Source: CAWUEZ02 sp963921355 (lineage in GTDB: Bacteria > Pseudomonadota > Alphaproteobacteria > Thalassobaculales > Thalassobaculaceae). From it: DNA of 64,000 bases. The stretch is from NCBI GenBank assembly GCA_963921355.3, contig OZ001190.1, positions 4,030,001 to 4,094,000 on the forward strand. Reading direction: 5' to 3'. The translations under genes were made by a program, and so were the position numbers. Below, one piece after another: positions 52,603-63,364 of the stretch. The notes beneath the pieces were generated by a model. The model did not search any database. It saw nothing but the letters and a program-made list of their open reading frames with translations, and was not told the DNA's origin. Every line of letters starts with the position of its first letter. The first letter of the stretch is position 1.

Positions 52603-53916
52603 ATGACTGTCACCGACGACCCGCACCCGGACACAGGGTCGCCGCATGCCCCCTCGCTCTGGGCGGCGACCGCGCCGCCGGCCCCGGCAACGGAGACTCT
52701 GCGCGAGCAGCTGCGCACCGACGTGGTCATTGTCGGTGCCGGGGTCACCGGACTGTCGACAGCCCTGCATCTCGGCGAGCGCGGTGTGTCGTCCGTCGTA
52801 CTGGAGGCGGCCCGGACCGGGTTCGGCGGTTCCGGGCGCAACAGCGGACACATCATTCCGGCCCTCGGCGCCGGTGACCCCGACGCACTGGTGCGCACCC
52901 TGGGGCCCGATCGGGGCGAGCGGCTGGTCGCCTTTCTGCGCGACAGCGCCGGTCTGGTGTTTGAGATCATCGAGCGGTACGGGATTGCCTGCGAAGCGGT
53001 CCAGGCCGGGTGGGCGATGCCGGCCCATCGGCCGTCCCGGCTCAAGGACCTGGATCGCCGGGTCGACGAATGGACCCGTCGCCAAGCCCGGGTTTCCCGC
53101 CTCGATGCCGGGGAGACCGAGACCCTGCTCGGGTCCCAGGCCTATTCCGGTGCGCTGATTCTGCATACCGGCGGTCACGTGAACCCGCTGGCCCTCGCCC
53201 ACGGTCTGGCGCGCGCCGCGATCGCCCACGGTGCCCGGGTTTTTACCGGGTCACCGGCCCAGCGGGTCGACCGCACCGCCGACGGGTTGTGGCAGGTCAT
53301 AACGCCCGACGGGGCGGTCACCGCGGACAAGCTGGTGGTCGCCACCAACGCCTATACCGGCACCCTGATCCCAGAACTGGCGCGCTCGTTGGTTCGGATC
53401 ATCAACTACCAGGTCGCCACCCACCCGATGCCGGACCGGGTCGCCGACAGCGTCCTGCCCAGCGACGTTGCCGCCTCCGACACCCGCCGTGACCTCTATC
53501 CGTTTCGCAAGGATCGCTGGAACCGGCTGGTAACCGGGGCAACTCTGGCACTGCCGCTCAACATGGACGCGCGGATCCGGCCGTGGATCGCCGAGGGGAT
53601 CGGCACCGTGTTTCCGCAGGTCACCGACCGGCGGCTCGAGTACGTCTGGAACGGCCGGATCGCCATGACCCCAAACCGCCTGCCGCGCGTGCACGAGATC
53701 GGGCCCGGCGCGATCACCTCCATCGCCTATAACGGGCGCGGCATGGCGATCGGCGTCGCCATGGGCAAGGAGCTCGCCGACTGGGTCGGCGGCAAGCCAA
53801 TCGATGCGCTGGGTCTGCCGAAACTGGAGATACAGGGAATCCCGCTGGCCAGCGCGCTCGGGCGCTGGGCTCAGAGTGCCCTGCTCTGGTACCGTCGGCT
53901 GGATGCCCGCGATTAG
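52603..53916 (+). CDS. FAD-dependent amine/D-amino acid oxidoreductase (DAO, PuuB-like)
   Basis: This 437-residue DAO-family flavoprotein has DVVIVGAGVTGLSTALHLGE at about residues 42-61 and GFGGSGRNSGHIIPALGAG, the FAD-contact region of PuuB/OrdL-like oxidases. It also has HTGGHVNPLALAHGL, VATNAYTGTLIPEL and YAGRG-type IAYNGRGMAIGVAMGKELAD near the end. It probably oxidises an amine or gamma-glutamyl-amine in the cytosol. It is divergent from the ArgE/DapE-type deacylase and 40 bases upstream of a LysE exporter, a set that fits nitrogen scavenging from an acylated amine (inference). Confidence 0.9.
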   Translation: MTVTDDPHPDTGSPHAPSLWAATAPPAPATETLREQLRTDVVIVGAGVTGLSTALHLGERGVSSVVLEAARTGFGGSGRNSGHIIPALGAGDPDALVRTLGPDRGERLVAFLRDSAGLVFEIIERYGIACEAVQAGWAMPAHRPSRLKDLDRRVDEWTRRQARVSRLDAGETETLLGSQAYSGALILHTGGHVNPLALAHGLARAAIAHGARVFTGSPAQRVDRTADGLWQVITPDGAVTADKLVVATNAYTGTLIPELARSLVRIINYQVATHPMPDRVADSVLPSDVAASDTRRDLYPFRKDRWNRLVTGATLALPLNMDARIRPWIAEGIGTVFPQVTDRRLEYVWNGRIAMTPNRLPRVHEIGPGAITSIAYNGRGMAIGVAMGKELADWVGGKPIDALGLPKLEIQGIPLASALGRWAQSALLWYRRLDARD

Positions 53917-53955
53917 CGCCGATAGGGTGCGCCCGGGGGGCAAACGGAGGATCCG

Positions 53956-54576
53956 ATGAGCGACGCAGCATCCAGTCTTCTCCTAGCGCTGGGGATTTTC
54001 TCGGTTGGGTTCATCAGCATCGGCCCCAACATCCTCGCCATCATCGGCACCTCAATGAACCGCGGACGGCGCCAGGGCGTGCGCCTGGCGCTCGGCGTCG
54101 GAACCGGATCCGGGGTCTGGGCCATCCTGACCGTCACCGGCCTTACCGCGCTGATCACGGCATATGCGGAACTTGTGACCGTGCTCAAGATCTTCGGCGC
54201 CGGGTATCTCATCTGGCTGGCGTTTCGGGCATTCCGATCGGCGGCGACGCCGGCTATCGACCTCAAGCCGAAACTGGCTACCGGCAGGCACCTGTACTGG
54301 CACGGCCTGCTGATTCAGATGACGAACCCGAAAGCCGCCCTGCATTGGGTCGCGATCGTCGGCCTCGGCCTCGGTCCCGACGCGCCGCTCTGGGTCGGCG
54401 CGACACTGGTGGTGACGACGACCGCGCTCTCACTTATTGCGCATGTGGCCTACGCGGTGACGTTCTCGACTCAGCCGGTCGTCGTTTTCTACTGCCGGGC
54501 CCGGCGGTGGATCGAGGCCGGGCTCGGCGTGTTTTTCGCCTTCGCGGCCTTCAAGGTCGCGACCTACCGGCCTTAG
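53956..54576 (+). CDS. LysE/RhtB family amino acid exporter
   Basis: This 206-residue protein has five to six transmembrane segments and the family order SVGFISIGPNILAIIGTSMNRGRRQGVRLALGV (N-terminal helix with the conserved G-P and G-x-R-x-G-x-x-x-G), GAGYLIWLAFRAFR, and QMTNPKAALHWVAIVGLG. It probably exports an amino acid or related compound. It is 40 bases after the FAD oxidoreductase, behind ACGGAGGATCCG. Its TAG overlaps the GTG of the next gene by one base. Confidence 0.92.
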   Translation: MSDAASSLLLALGIFSVGFISIGPNILAIIGTSMNRGRRQGVRLALGVGTGSGVWAILTVTGLTALITAYAELVTVLKIFGAGYLIWLAFRAFRSAATPAIDLKPKLATGRHLYWHGLLIQMTNPKAALHWVAIVGLGLGPDAPLWVGATLVVTTTALSLIAHVAYAVTFSTQPVVVFYCRARRWIEAGLGVFFAFAAFKVATYRP

Positions 54577-55370
54577 TGAGCACCACACAGGGTCTGCCGG
54601 GATTGACCGCCGCCATCCGACACCTGGTGGGGCCCGGTTTGGTCGCCGCCACCCTGGCGGTCATCGACCTCTCGGCCGCCAGCGCCGACCCGGTCGCGGA
54701 CAACCGCGTCGTGCGGACCGCTCTGGGGGAACCAATCGTCTGGCCGCGCGGCGCGCAGGTGGTGATTTCCGACGAGGCGCCGGACTGGGTCGAAACGGCC
54801 GCCAGAGATGCGCTGGCGATCACCCGTCAAGTGCTCGACCCAGGAATCCTAGACGGCGCACTGGTGGCGCTGCCGAGCGTGGAACCGATCGTCCAGCCCT
54901 ATCCGATGGCGTTCATCGAGTATGTCGAAGGAGAAGGTCCCGTTAAGCCGGCCTCGCTCGACGAACCGTCGCCGCGCGAGTTCGTGGTCGAGTCGAGTCG
55001 AGCGCAAGCCGGGGATCGGGAGCTGGGCACCGGCGACTACGCGCTTCCTTTCGTGTCGACGTTCATTGCGCCGTCGAGCCCGACCGGGCCCGCGCTGCCG
55101 TGCGTGATCACGGTGTTCTCGGTCGGTGACATTCTGGCCTACGCGCATATCCGGATCGGGCCGATCGAGGACACCAAGGGCCGGTCAGCCTGTGTGCTCG
55201 CAATGATCCTGGCTGCATCCGGTCTGGAGGCAGGCACGGACCTGGCCTGGAATCCCAACGTCTTGCGGGTGATGGCGGCCGATGCCGACACGGTGACGAC
55301 ACCGGACCTCGCCGACGATCCCGCCATGGCAGCGGCGATCGACGAGATCCGCGCCGCCTATGAAAACTGA
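54576..55370 (+). CDS. Secreted protein of unknown function
   Basis: This 264-residue protein starts at GTG 54576, which shares a base with the LysE stop (TAGTG) and so is probably translationally coupled. Residues 1-38 look like a Sec signal (HLVGPGLVAATLAVIDLSAASA). The mature part alternates strands and helices and includes VVRTALGEPIVWPRG, ALPCVITVFSVGDILAYAHI and SACVLAMILAASGL, with two Cys likely in a disulfide. It somewhat resembles DUF2927-type secreted proteins, but I cannot assign it with confidence. A hairpin terminator follows the stop by 18 bases. Confidence 0.72.
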   Translation: MSTTQGLPGLTAAIRHLVGPGLVAATLAVIDLSAASADPVADNRVVRTALGEPIVWPRGAQVVISDEAPDWVETAARDALAITRQVLDPGILDGALVALPSVEPIVQPYPMAFIEYVEGEGPVKPASLDEPSPREFVVESSRAQAGDRELGTGDYALPFVSTFIAPSSPTGPALPCVITVFSVGDILAYAHIRIGPIEDTKGRSACVLAMILAASGLEAGTDLAWNPNVLRVMAADADTVTTPDLADDPAMAAAIDEIRAAYEN

Positions 55371-55388
55371 GCGGGCAGATACGAAAAC

Positions 55389-55411
55389 GGCCCTGATTTG
55401 CGATCAGGGCC
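55389..55411. terminator. Bidirectional terminator hairpin
   Basis: GGCCCTGAT-TTGCG-ATCAGGGCC is a perfect 9-bp stem. On the minus strand it is followed by GTTTTCGT, which makes it a fair intrinsic terminator for the small minus-strand gene at 55450. It also ends the plus-strand gene at 55370. Confidence 0.75.
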
Positions 55412-55449
55412 ACCTCATTGCCAGATTGGGAGAGAACGTTGACGGACGC

Positions 55450-55659
55450 TCAGACGATGCGGTCGAGGGCGACGCCGCGTCCGGAGCCGGAGACCGGCGG
55501 GGGCAGGATTAAGTCGGCGCCGTTCGGCTGGGAGCCGTTGCCGGCCGACTGTGAGCTCACGCCGGGGGCTGCCTGCAAGGACGCAAGGTTGCCTTCGGCC
55601 GGCCCGAAGGAAGGGCCTGTGATCGCGATTGGGCTGCCGTTCTGAACTGCCGAAACCAT
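55450..55659 (-). CDS. Small protein, paralogue 1 (GSGRG..LD C-terminal motif)
   Basis: This 69-residue protein is low in complexity and rich in Gly, Ser, Pro and Ala. It starts MVSAVQNGSPIAITGPS and ends PPPVSGSGRGVALDRIV. It has no signal peptide or membrane segment. It is related to the next gene upstream (55793-56017) at both ends: MV..V and AI.GP near the start and PP..GSGRG..LD..V at the end. A terminator hairpin lies downstream. The start at 55659 has only a weak site (GGTGATCAAGCC), and CACCACGTGGTG (a 12-base palindrome) overlaps it. I do not recognise the family. The shared C-terminus argues that both are real. Confidence 0.55.
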   Translation of the reverse strand: MVSAVQNGSPIAITGPSFGPAEGNLASLQAAPGVSSQSAGNGSQPNGADLILPPPVSGSGRGVALDRIV

Positions 55660-55792
55660 GGCTTGATCACCACGTGGTGCGTCAACTAGCTGCCGTTCTG
55701 AACATTGGGCTTCGCCCGGCAGACCGGCTCCATTTCAGGATGCGCCAAATTCGTAAACAAATCGTAAAGATCGAACCTGGCGCGGATCCGCG

Positions 55793-56017
55793 TCAGACCG
55801 CGATGTCGAGATTTCCCCCGCGACCCGAACCGGCCGGCGGCGCCCGGACAGAGCTGCTCGCACCCGAAACCTGGCCCGAGCCCGAGGAGATCGCGGTATC
55901 AGCGGGCGGCGGCACGGAGCTCGGGCTCAACGCCTCGGCACGACCCTGGCCCTGAGGCAGGACCTGCGCCGGTCCAGGAATCGCCAATCCGACTGTGCTC
56001 ACACCATCGACCATCAT
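55793..56017 (-). CDS. Small protein, paralogue 2 (GSGRG..LD C-terminal motif)
   Basis: This 74-residue protein starts MMVDGVSTVGLAIPGPA and ends APPAGSGRGGNLDIAV. Its middle is disordered and rich in Ser, Pro, Gly and Gln. ATG 56017 follows a strong GGGAGAGAGA site, so translation is credible. The gene is co-directional with its paralogue, with 133 bases between. That spacer contains TTCAGAACGGCAG, a piece of the paralogue's 5-prime coding end, as if a third copy had decayed there. The function is unknown. A conserved C-terminal tail on a disordered small protein often serves for binding or targeting (inference). Confidence 0.62.
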   Translation of the reverse strand: MMVDGVSTVGLAIPGPAQVLPQGQGRAEALSPSSVPPPADTAISSGSGQVSGASSSVRAPPAGSGRGGNLDIAV

Positions 56018-56102
56018 TCTCTCTCCCGTCCGGGACGCTTACGTCGGCGGCAGAATGACGGCCAAGCCCTAAGGAATTGTAAACGGGGGTCGGAAATGAC
56101 GG

Positions 56103-56225
56103 CCCTTCGACACGCCCTTCGACACGGCGCTGTCGCGCCTGCTCAGGACGAGGCCTCTTTTCTACGACCTCACCCTGAGCAGCCCCGGATTCAATCCGGG
56201 GTGTGTCGAAGGGGCGTGTCGAAGG
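56103..56225. repeat. Palindromic repeat class A, nested copy
   Basis: CCCTTCGACACG occurs twice at the left (56103 and 56115) and GTGTCGAAGG twice at the right (about 56203-56225), which enclose GCTCAGGACGAGG and CCTCACCCTGAGCAGCCCCG plus a GGATTCAATCC dyad. It looks like one class A element inserted in or duplicated within another. It ends just before the ligase stop at 56229. Confidence 0.78.
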
Positions 56226-56228
56226 AGG

Positions 56229-57764
56229 TCAGCTGAGCGCCTTCTTCATGATCTTGCCGCTGGCGGTCAGCGGCAGGGCCTCCCGGAACTCGACGCTCCG
56301 GGGATACTTGTGGGCCCCCATATGGTCCCGCGCCCAGGCGATCAGTCCGTCCTCATCGACGGTGGCACCGGGCTGCCGCACCGCAACGGCTTTGACCTCC
56401 TGACCGTGTTCGACGTGCGGCACCCCGATCACGGCCACCAGGGAGATGTCCGGGTGACGGATCAGGATCTCTTCGACCTCGCGGGGATACACGTTCATGC
56501 CGTTGCGGATGATCATCTCTTTCTTGCGGTCGACGATGAACAGATAGCCGTCCTCGTCGAACACACCGATATCACCGGTGTGGAACCAGCCGTCCCGAAA
56601 CGCCTCGGCCGTGGCGTCCGGATCTTTGAGATATCCCTTCATGACCCCGTGGCCGCGGACCACGATTTCGCCGCGTTCCCCTGTCGGCACCGGTCGCCCA
56701 TCTTCGTCGACCACCCGAACCTGCACGCCCCAGACCGGGGTGCCGACCGAGCCGGGTTTGCGCGGCCAGCCGGCATGTTGGGTCGTTACCGCCGGTGAGG
56801 TTTCGCTGAGGCCGTAGCCCTCGCCGATCTCGGTGCCGAACCGCGCGTCGAAGCGGCGCAGAATGTCGACCGGCAGCGATGCCCCGCCGGCATTCGCCTG
56901 GCGCAGACTGGCGAAAGCGCCGCTCAGGATATCTTCCGCCTCGGCATGGTTCAGCAGCGCCCAGTACATGGTTGGAACGCCGGAGAACCGGGTCACCGCT
57001 TCCCGGGTAATCAGATCGATCGCCCGGGCGGCATCGAAGCGGGGCATCAGGACCAGCCGCGCGCCGCCAGACAGGCCCGCGGTCATCTGGCAGGTCTGGC
57101 CGTAGATGTGAAACAGCGGCAGGGCGACCAGCAGGACCTCGTCATCCTCCCAGGCGCCGGTGTTGCGGATCATCAGCGCGTGCATCAGCAGATTGGCGTG
57201 GGTCAGTTCGGCCCCCTTCGGCCGCCCGGTGGTTCCCGACGTGTAGACGACGACAGCCGTGTCGTCGGCCGATCGGTTCGCTGTATCGAAACCGACGCCG
57301 TCCGCCATCAGGTCCTCGAGGTCGGAGACGTCGTCGGTCGGTCGGCTACCATCTTCGGCGGGAATCCACGCGAACAGGCGGCAGCTCTCGACGCGGTCGA
57401 AAGCGGCCCGGCCCTCGACGCCGATGGTATTCGCCTCGGAGCCGACATGACACAACAGGGCCGACGCCTCGGAGTGCTCCAGCATGTAGGCGATCTCATC
57501 GGCCTTGAGCAGCAGGCTGATCGGCAGCACCGTGGCGCCGGTTTTCAGGATGGCGAAATAGGCGACCGGAAAGGCCGGCACGTTCGGGCACGCCAGGGCG
57601 ACGATCTGCCCCGGCCCGATGCCGCGATCCGCCAGTCCGGCGGCGAGCCGGGTCGCCGCCGCATCGAGATCGGCGTAGGTCAGGCGGCGGTCGCCGCAGA
57701 CCACGGCCTCGCGTTCCGGGCAGCGATACGCCGTTGTCTCCAGCGCGTGGGCGAGATTGATCAT
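56229..57764 (-). CDS. AMP-dependent acyl-CoA ligase (long-chain fatty acid type)
   Basis: This ligase of about 511 residues has the P-loop VVYTSGTTGRPKGAEL, YGLSETSPAV, DGWFHTGDIGVFDEDGYLFI, the hinge VDRKKEMIIRNGMNVYPREVEE and the catalytic Lys in LTASGKIMKKAL. It activates a carboxylic acid to its CoA thioester, and the sequence style is that of medium/long-chain or aryl-acid ligases. ATG 57764 is preceded by GTG, and GGGAGG lies 18 bases upstream, so a start a few codons earlier is possible. The open frame upstream to 58925 is a shadow of the fadJ-like gene. It is divergent from that gene, so both belong to one acyl-CoA catabolic locus. Confidence 0.9.
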   Translation of the reverse strand: MINLAHALETTAYRCPEREAVVCGDRRLTYADLDAAATRLAAGLADRGIGPGQIVALACPNVPAFPVAYFAILKTGATVLPISLLLKADEIAYMLEHSEASALLCHVGSEANTIGVEGRAAFDRVESCRLFAWIPAEDGSRPTDDVSDLEDLMADGVGFDTANRSADDTAVVVYTSGTTGRPKGAELTHANLLMHALMIRNTGAWEDDEVLLVALPLFHIYGQTCQMTAGLSGGARLVLMPRFDAARAIDLITREAVTRFSGVPTMYWALLNHAEAEDILSGAFASLRQANAGGASLPVDILRRFDARFGTEIGEGYGLSETSPAVTTQHAGWPRKPGSVGTPVWGVQVRVVDEDGRPVPTGERGEIVVRGHGVMKGYLKDPDATAEAFRDGWFHTGDIGVFDEDGYLFIVDRKKEMIIRNGMNVYPREVEEILIRHPDISLVAVIGVPHVEHGQEVKAVAVRQPGATVDEDGLIAWARDHMGAHKYPRSVEFREALPLTASGKIMKKALS

Positions 57765-57906
57765 CACGACCGCCAAACCTCCCGGGGATCGGCTATTGGG
57801 ATCTTGGAACAGCGTCGCGGGCTTCACGCGAACTGGCAAGCGGCATGGCGGCCTGCTATCGATGGCACGACACAAGAACCGGTCCGTCCGCAGGAGAGGA
57901 GACGTT

Positions 57907-60012
<2,106 letters not shown>

Positions 60013-60263
60013 ATCGGATCACGTTGTGACGGAAACACTCTGGTTTCCGTCACAACGTGTGAATCCGATCTGAATCATAGAGTTAGAGCAGAGTCACCGG
60101 TCAGATGGACCGCCGAAAGCGGTTCCATCTGACACGGATCTGCTCTAGGGCCGCCCTTCGACACGCCCCTGAAACGAGTTCAGGGGCTGCTCAGGGCGAG
60201 GTGTTCCATATACTGACCTCGTCCTGAGCAGCCCCCGGACCTGATCCGGGGGCGTGTCGAAGG
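60013..60263. repeat. Three stacked palindromic elements (class C composite plus class A)
   Basis: The gap of 318 bases (60013-60330) is almost all repeat. CACGTTGTGACGGAAAC (60020-60036) pairs perfectly with GTTTCCGTCACAACGTG (60043-60059), with outer AGATCGGAT and ATCCGATCT arms. GTCAGATGGA (60100-60109) pairs with TCCATCTGAC (60124-60133), and AGAGCAGA (60085-60092) pairs with TCTGCTCT (60139-60146). A complete class A element follows (60154-60263). The first hairpin starts eight bases after the fadJ-like stop and may end its transcript. Confidence 0.82.
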
Positions 60264-60330
60264 ACACCATTTGCACCCAGCTTTTTAGCCAACCATTCTT
60301 CGATCAAGCACGCCCGTTCCGAGGATCACG

Positions 60331-61869
60331 ATGACCAACCCCACCACCGTCCACGAACTACTCTCGATCGGCGCCGATGACGCGCCGGCGATTGGCGCGC
60401 CCGGGCGGGCCGCGCTCAGCTACGCCGATCTCCGAACGCTGGTCGCGACCACCGGACAGGCCCTGGCCGGCGCCGGGATCGGCCCCGGTGACCGGGTGGG
60501 TATCGTCCTGGCCAACGGACCGGCCATGGCGTCCTGTTTCCTCGCCACCGCCGCCCATGCCACCGCCGCACCGCTGAACCCCGCCTACCGCGAGGAGGAG
60601 TTCGACTTCTACATCTCCGACCTCCGGGCCAAGGCCGTGATCGTCGCCGCCGGCGACGACACCCCGGCCCGCGCGGTCGCCACCAAACATGGCGCGACCC
60701 TGATCGAACTGGTCGAGGACGATGCTGGCCCGGCCGGCCGCTTCACGCTGAGCGTCGACGGCGCCGCAACCGCCCCGGCCGCGCTCGCCGGCCCGGATGA
60801 CACCGCCCTGGTCCTGCACACCTCCGGCACCACCTCGCGTCCGAAGATCGTGCCCCTGTCGGGCGCCAACCTGGCGGCGTCGGCCGGCCACATCGCCGCC
60901 TCGCTCGCCCTCACGCCCGAGGATCGCTGCCTGAACGTAATGCCGCTGTTCCATATCCACGGCCTGCTGGCGGCGGTCAGCGCGACCATGCGCGCCGGCG
61001 CTTCGGTCCATTGCGCGCCCGGCTTCAACGCGCTGCGGGCCTTCCAGCAGATCGAGGAGGTCAAACCGACCTGGTACACGGCGGTACCGACGATGCACCA
61101 GGCGATCCTGGCCCGCGCGGGCCGCAACCGCGAGATCATCGACGCCATGAACCTGCGGTTTATCCGCTCGTCCTCCTCGTCGCTGCCGCCGCAGGTGATG
61201 ACCGAGCTCGAAGCGGTGTTCGGATGTCCGGTGATCGAGAGCTACGGCATGACCGAAGCCTCGCACCAGATGGCCTCGAACCCGTTGCCGCCAGCCGACC
61301 GTAAGCCCGGGACTGTCGGCATCGCCGCCGGACCGGAAATCCGGCTGATGGACGCCGCCGGCCAATTCGTCGGCGACGGTGGTGCCGGCGAGATCGTGAT
61401 CCGCGGCCCCAACGTCACGGCCGGGTACGAGAACAATCCAAGGGCCAACGAAGAGAACTTCCCGCCCTGCCCCGACGGCGGTGGGCGCTGGTTCAGGACC
61501 GGCGACGAAGGCCGGTTCGACGCCGACGGCTACCTGTCAATCACCGGCCGGCTGAAGGAGATCATCAACCGTGGGGGGGAGAAGATCGCGCCCCGCGAGG
61601 TCGACGAGGTGCTGATGGACCACGCGGCGGTGGCCCAGGCGGTGACCTTCGCCGTCGCCCACCCCAAGCTCGGTGAGGAGGTCGGGGCAGCGGTGGTGCT
61701 GGCCGAGGGTCAGAGCGCCAGCGAGCAGGACCTGAAGGATTTCGTCTCCGGCCGCCTGGCCGACTTCAAGGTGCCGCGCAAGCTGGTGATCCTGGACGAG
61801 ATCCCGAAGGGCGCGACCGGCAAGCTTCAGCGCATCGGTCTCGCCAAGAAGCTCGGCCTGGAGGACTGA
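60331..61869 (+). CDS. Acyl-CoA ligase of the oxalyl-CoA synthetase-like (AAE3) group
   Basis: This 512-residue AMP-forming ligase has LVLHTSGTTSRPKIVPLSG (the SRPK form of the P-loop is typical of oxalate-CoA ligases), MPLFHIHGLLAAV, IESYGMTEASHQMASNPLPP, DGYLSITGRLKEIINRGGEK and KGATGKLQRI with the catalytic Lys. The likely acid is small (oxalate or similar), but this is inference. It is followed two bases later by a ketopantoate-reductase-like gene, so they form an operon. The ATG follows GAGGATCACG. Confidence 0.88.
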   Translation: MTNPTTVHELLSIGADDAPAIGAPGRAALSYADLRTLVATTGQALAGAGIGPGDRVGIVLANGPAMASCFLATAAHATAAPLNPAYREEEFDFYISDLRAKAVIVAAGDDTPARAVATKHGATLIELVEDDAGPAGRFTLSVDGAATAPAALAGPDDTALVLHTSGTTSRPKIVPLSGANLAASAGHIAASLALTPEDRCLNVMPLFHIHGLLAAVSATMRAGASVHCAPGFNALRAFQQIEEVKPTWYTAVPTMHQAILARAGRNREIIDAMNLRFIRSSSSSLPPQVMTELEAVFGCPVIESYGMTEASHQMASNPLPPADRKPGTVGIAAGPEIRLMDAAGQFVGDGGAGEIVIRGPNVTAGYENNPRANEENFPPCPDGGGRWFRTGDEGRFDADGYLSITGRLKEIINRGGEKIAPREVDEVLMDHAAVAQAVTFAVAHPKLGEEVGAAVVLAEGQSASEQDLKDFVSGRLADFKVPRKLVILDEIPKGATGKLQRIGLAKKLGLED

Positions 61870-61871
61870 TC

Positions 61872-62846
61872 ATGCGGGTCTGCATCTACGGCGCCGGGGC
61901 CATCGGCGGCTATCTCGGGGTCGCCCTGGCCGAAGCCGGCTGCACCGTCAGCCTGGTGGCGCGTGGCCCGCACCTGGCGGCGATCCGCGAGAAGGGCCTC
62001 ACCCTGCGCAAGGATGGCGCCGAGACCACGGTCAAGCTGGCGGCCTCGGACAATCCGGCCGACCTCGGCCCCCAGGACCACGTGATCGTCGCGCTCAAGG
62101 CCCATTCGGTCCCGGCGGTGGCCGACGCCATGACCCAGCTGTTCCACGATGACACCACCGTGGTCACGGCGGTGAACGGGGTGCCGTGGTGGTATTTCTA
62201 CAAGCTCGACGGACCGCTGGAAGGCACAAGGCTGGAGAGCGTCGACCCGGGCGGGGTGCAATGGTCGACCCTGGGCCCGGAACGCGCCATCGGCTGCGTC
62301 GTTTATCCAGCCTGCGAGATCGCCGAGCCCGGCGTGATCGCCCACCAGGATGGTGACCGGTTCACGCTCGGCGAGCCATCGGGCGAAAAGACCGACCGGA
62401 TCGCCGCCCTGTCGGAGGCGATGCGGGCCGGCGGACTGAAAGCGCCGGTGCGCCCGAAGATCCGCGACGAGATCTGGATCAAGCTCTGGGGCAACCTGTC
62501 GCTCAACCCGATCAGCGCCCTGACCGGAGCGACCCTGGAGGAGATCTGCGGCTTCGAGGAAACCCGGGGCCTGGTCCGCGCCATGATGGTCGAGGGCCAG
62601 ACCATCGGCGAGGCGCTGGGCGTACGGTTCGCCATCGATGTGGACAAGCGGATTGCCGGCGCCGAGGCGGTCGGCGCCCACAAGACGTCGATGCTGCAGG
62701 ACCTGGAACTCGGTCGGCCGATGGAGATCGACGCCCTGGTGACCAGCGTGCAGGAACTCGGTCTCCTGACCGGCACGCCGACGCCCGCCATCGACGCGGT
62801 GCTGGCGCTGGTCAAACTGCGCGGCCGAACCGCCGGCTGTTACTGA
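61872..62846 (+). CDS. 2-dehydropantoate 2-reductase family protein (ketopantoate reductase-like)
   Basis: This 324-residue 6-phosphogluconate-dehydrogenase-fold reductase has CIYGAGAIGGYLGVALAEAG (NADPH binding, residues 3-22), VALKAHSVPAV (Lys72 region), VVTAVNGVPWW and the C-terminal helical domain IWIKLWGNLSLNPISALTG with the catalytic Lys. True PanE makes pantoate, but homologues linked to acyl-CoA or oxo-acid catabolism reduce other 2-oxo acids. Its start lies two bases after the ligase stop, so the two are translated together. A panE role is possible, but the operon context favours a different 2-oxo acid. Confidence 0.87.
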   Translation: MRVCIYGAGAIGGYLGVALAEAGCTVSLVARGPHLAAIREKGLTLRKDGAETTVKLAASDNPADLGPQDHVIVALKAHSVPAVADAMTQLFHDDTTVVTAVNGVPWWYFYKLDGPLEGTRLESVDPGGVQWSTLGPERAIGCVVYPACEIAEPGVIAHQDGDRFTLGEPSGEKTDRIAALSEAMRAGGLKAPVRPKIRDEIWIKLWGNLSLNPISALTGATLEEICGFEETRGLVRAMMVEGQTIGEALGVRFAIDVDKRIAGAEAVGAHKTSMLQDLELGRPMEIDALVTSVQELGLLTGTPTPAIDAVLALVKLRGRTAGCY

Positions 62847-62879
62847 GCGTACTGCGCGTCGGCCGGCCCGTTGGACCCG

Positions 62880-63314
62880 TCAGGCGGCGACGGCCGCCCG
62901 GGTCTTGCCGATCATCAGCGCCGCGCGGGCGGCCTCCCGGCCTTTCTCCACGAAATGCGCGCGGAAGATCGCGCGGTGGTGGTCGGTCTCCTGGAACTGA
63001 TGCGGCGTCAGCGACACCGACAGTACCGGCACGCCGGTCTCCAGCCCCGCCTGCATCAGACCGCTGACCACCGCCTGGGCGACAAACTCGTGCCGGTAGA
63101 TCCCTCCGTCGACCACCAGGGCCGCGGCCGCCACCGCGGCATAGCGCCCGGTACCGGCCAGTTGCTTGGCCAGCAGCGGCATTTCGAACGCGCCCGGCAC
63201 GTCGAACACGTCGATCTGATCGGCCGGGATCAGTTCCTGGAACCCGACCAGCGCCTGGTCGACGATATCGGCATGCCAGTTGGCCTTGATGAAGGCGTAA
63301 CGGGGGGATGTCAT
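62880..63314 (-). CDS. ribH: 6,7-dimethyl-8-ribityllumazine synthase (RibH2 type)
   Basis: This 144-residue protein has RYAFIKANWHADIVDQAL at the start, IDVFDVPGAFEMPL (phosphate-binding loop region), ALVVDGGIYRHEFVAQAVVSGLM and the catalytic His region LTPHQFQETDHH. It matches the RibH2 proteins of Brucella and rhizobia, which form decamers and act as a second lumazine synthase in riboflavin synthesis. ATG 63314 is chosen because homology starts there and GAGAGGTCAGG precedes it. The longer frame to 63635 is a shadow of the molybdoenzyme gene. There are no other rib genes nearby. Confidence 0.9.
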   Translation of the reverse strand: MTSPRYAFIKANWHADIVDQALVGFQELIPADQIDVFDVPGAFEMPLLAKQLAGTGRYAAVAAAALVVDGGIYRHEFVAQAVVSGLMQAGLETGVPVLSVSLTPHQFQETDHHRAIFRAHFVEKGREAARAALMIGKTRAAVAA

Positions 63315-63364
63315 CCTGACCTCTCTTGATTCCTGACGGGCCGCGGCGTGGCACCCGTTGTCAT

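Noticed and set aside
52453..53229. N-terminal extension of the ArgE/DapE-type protein
   Set aside because: The extension has no similarity to M20 enzymes and overlaps the divergent FAD oxidoreductase. ATG 52452 has an ideal ribosome site.
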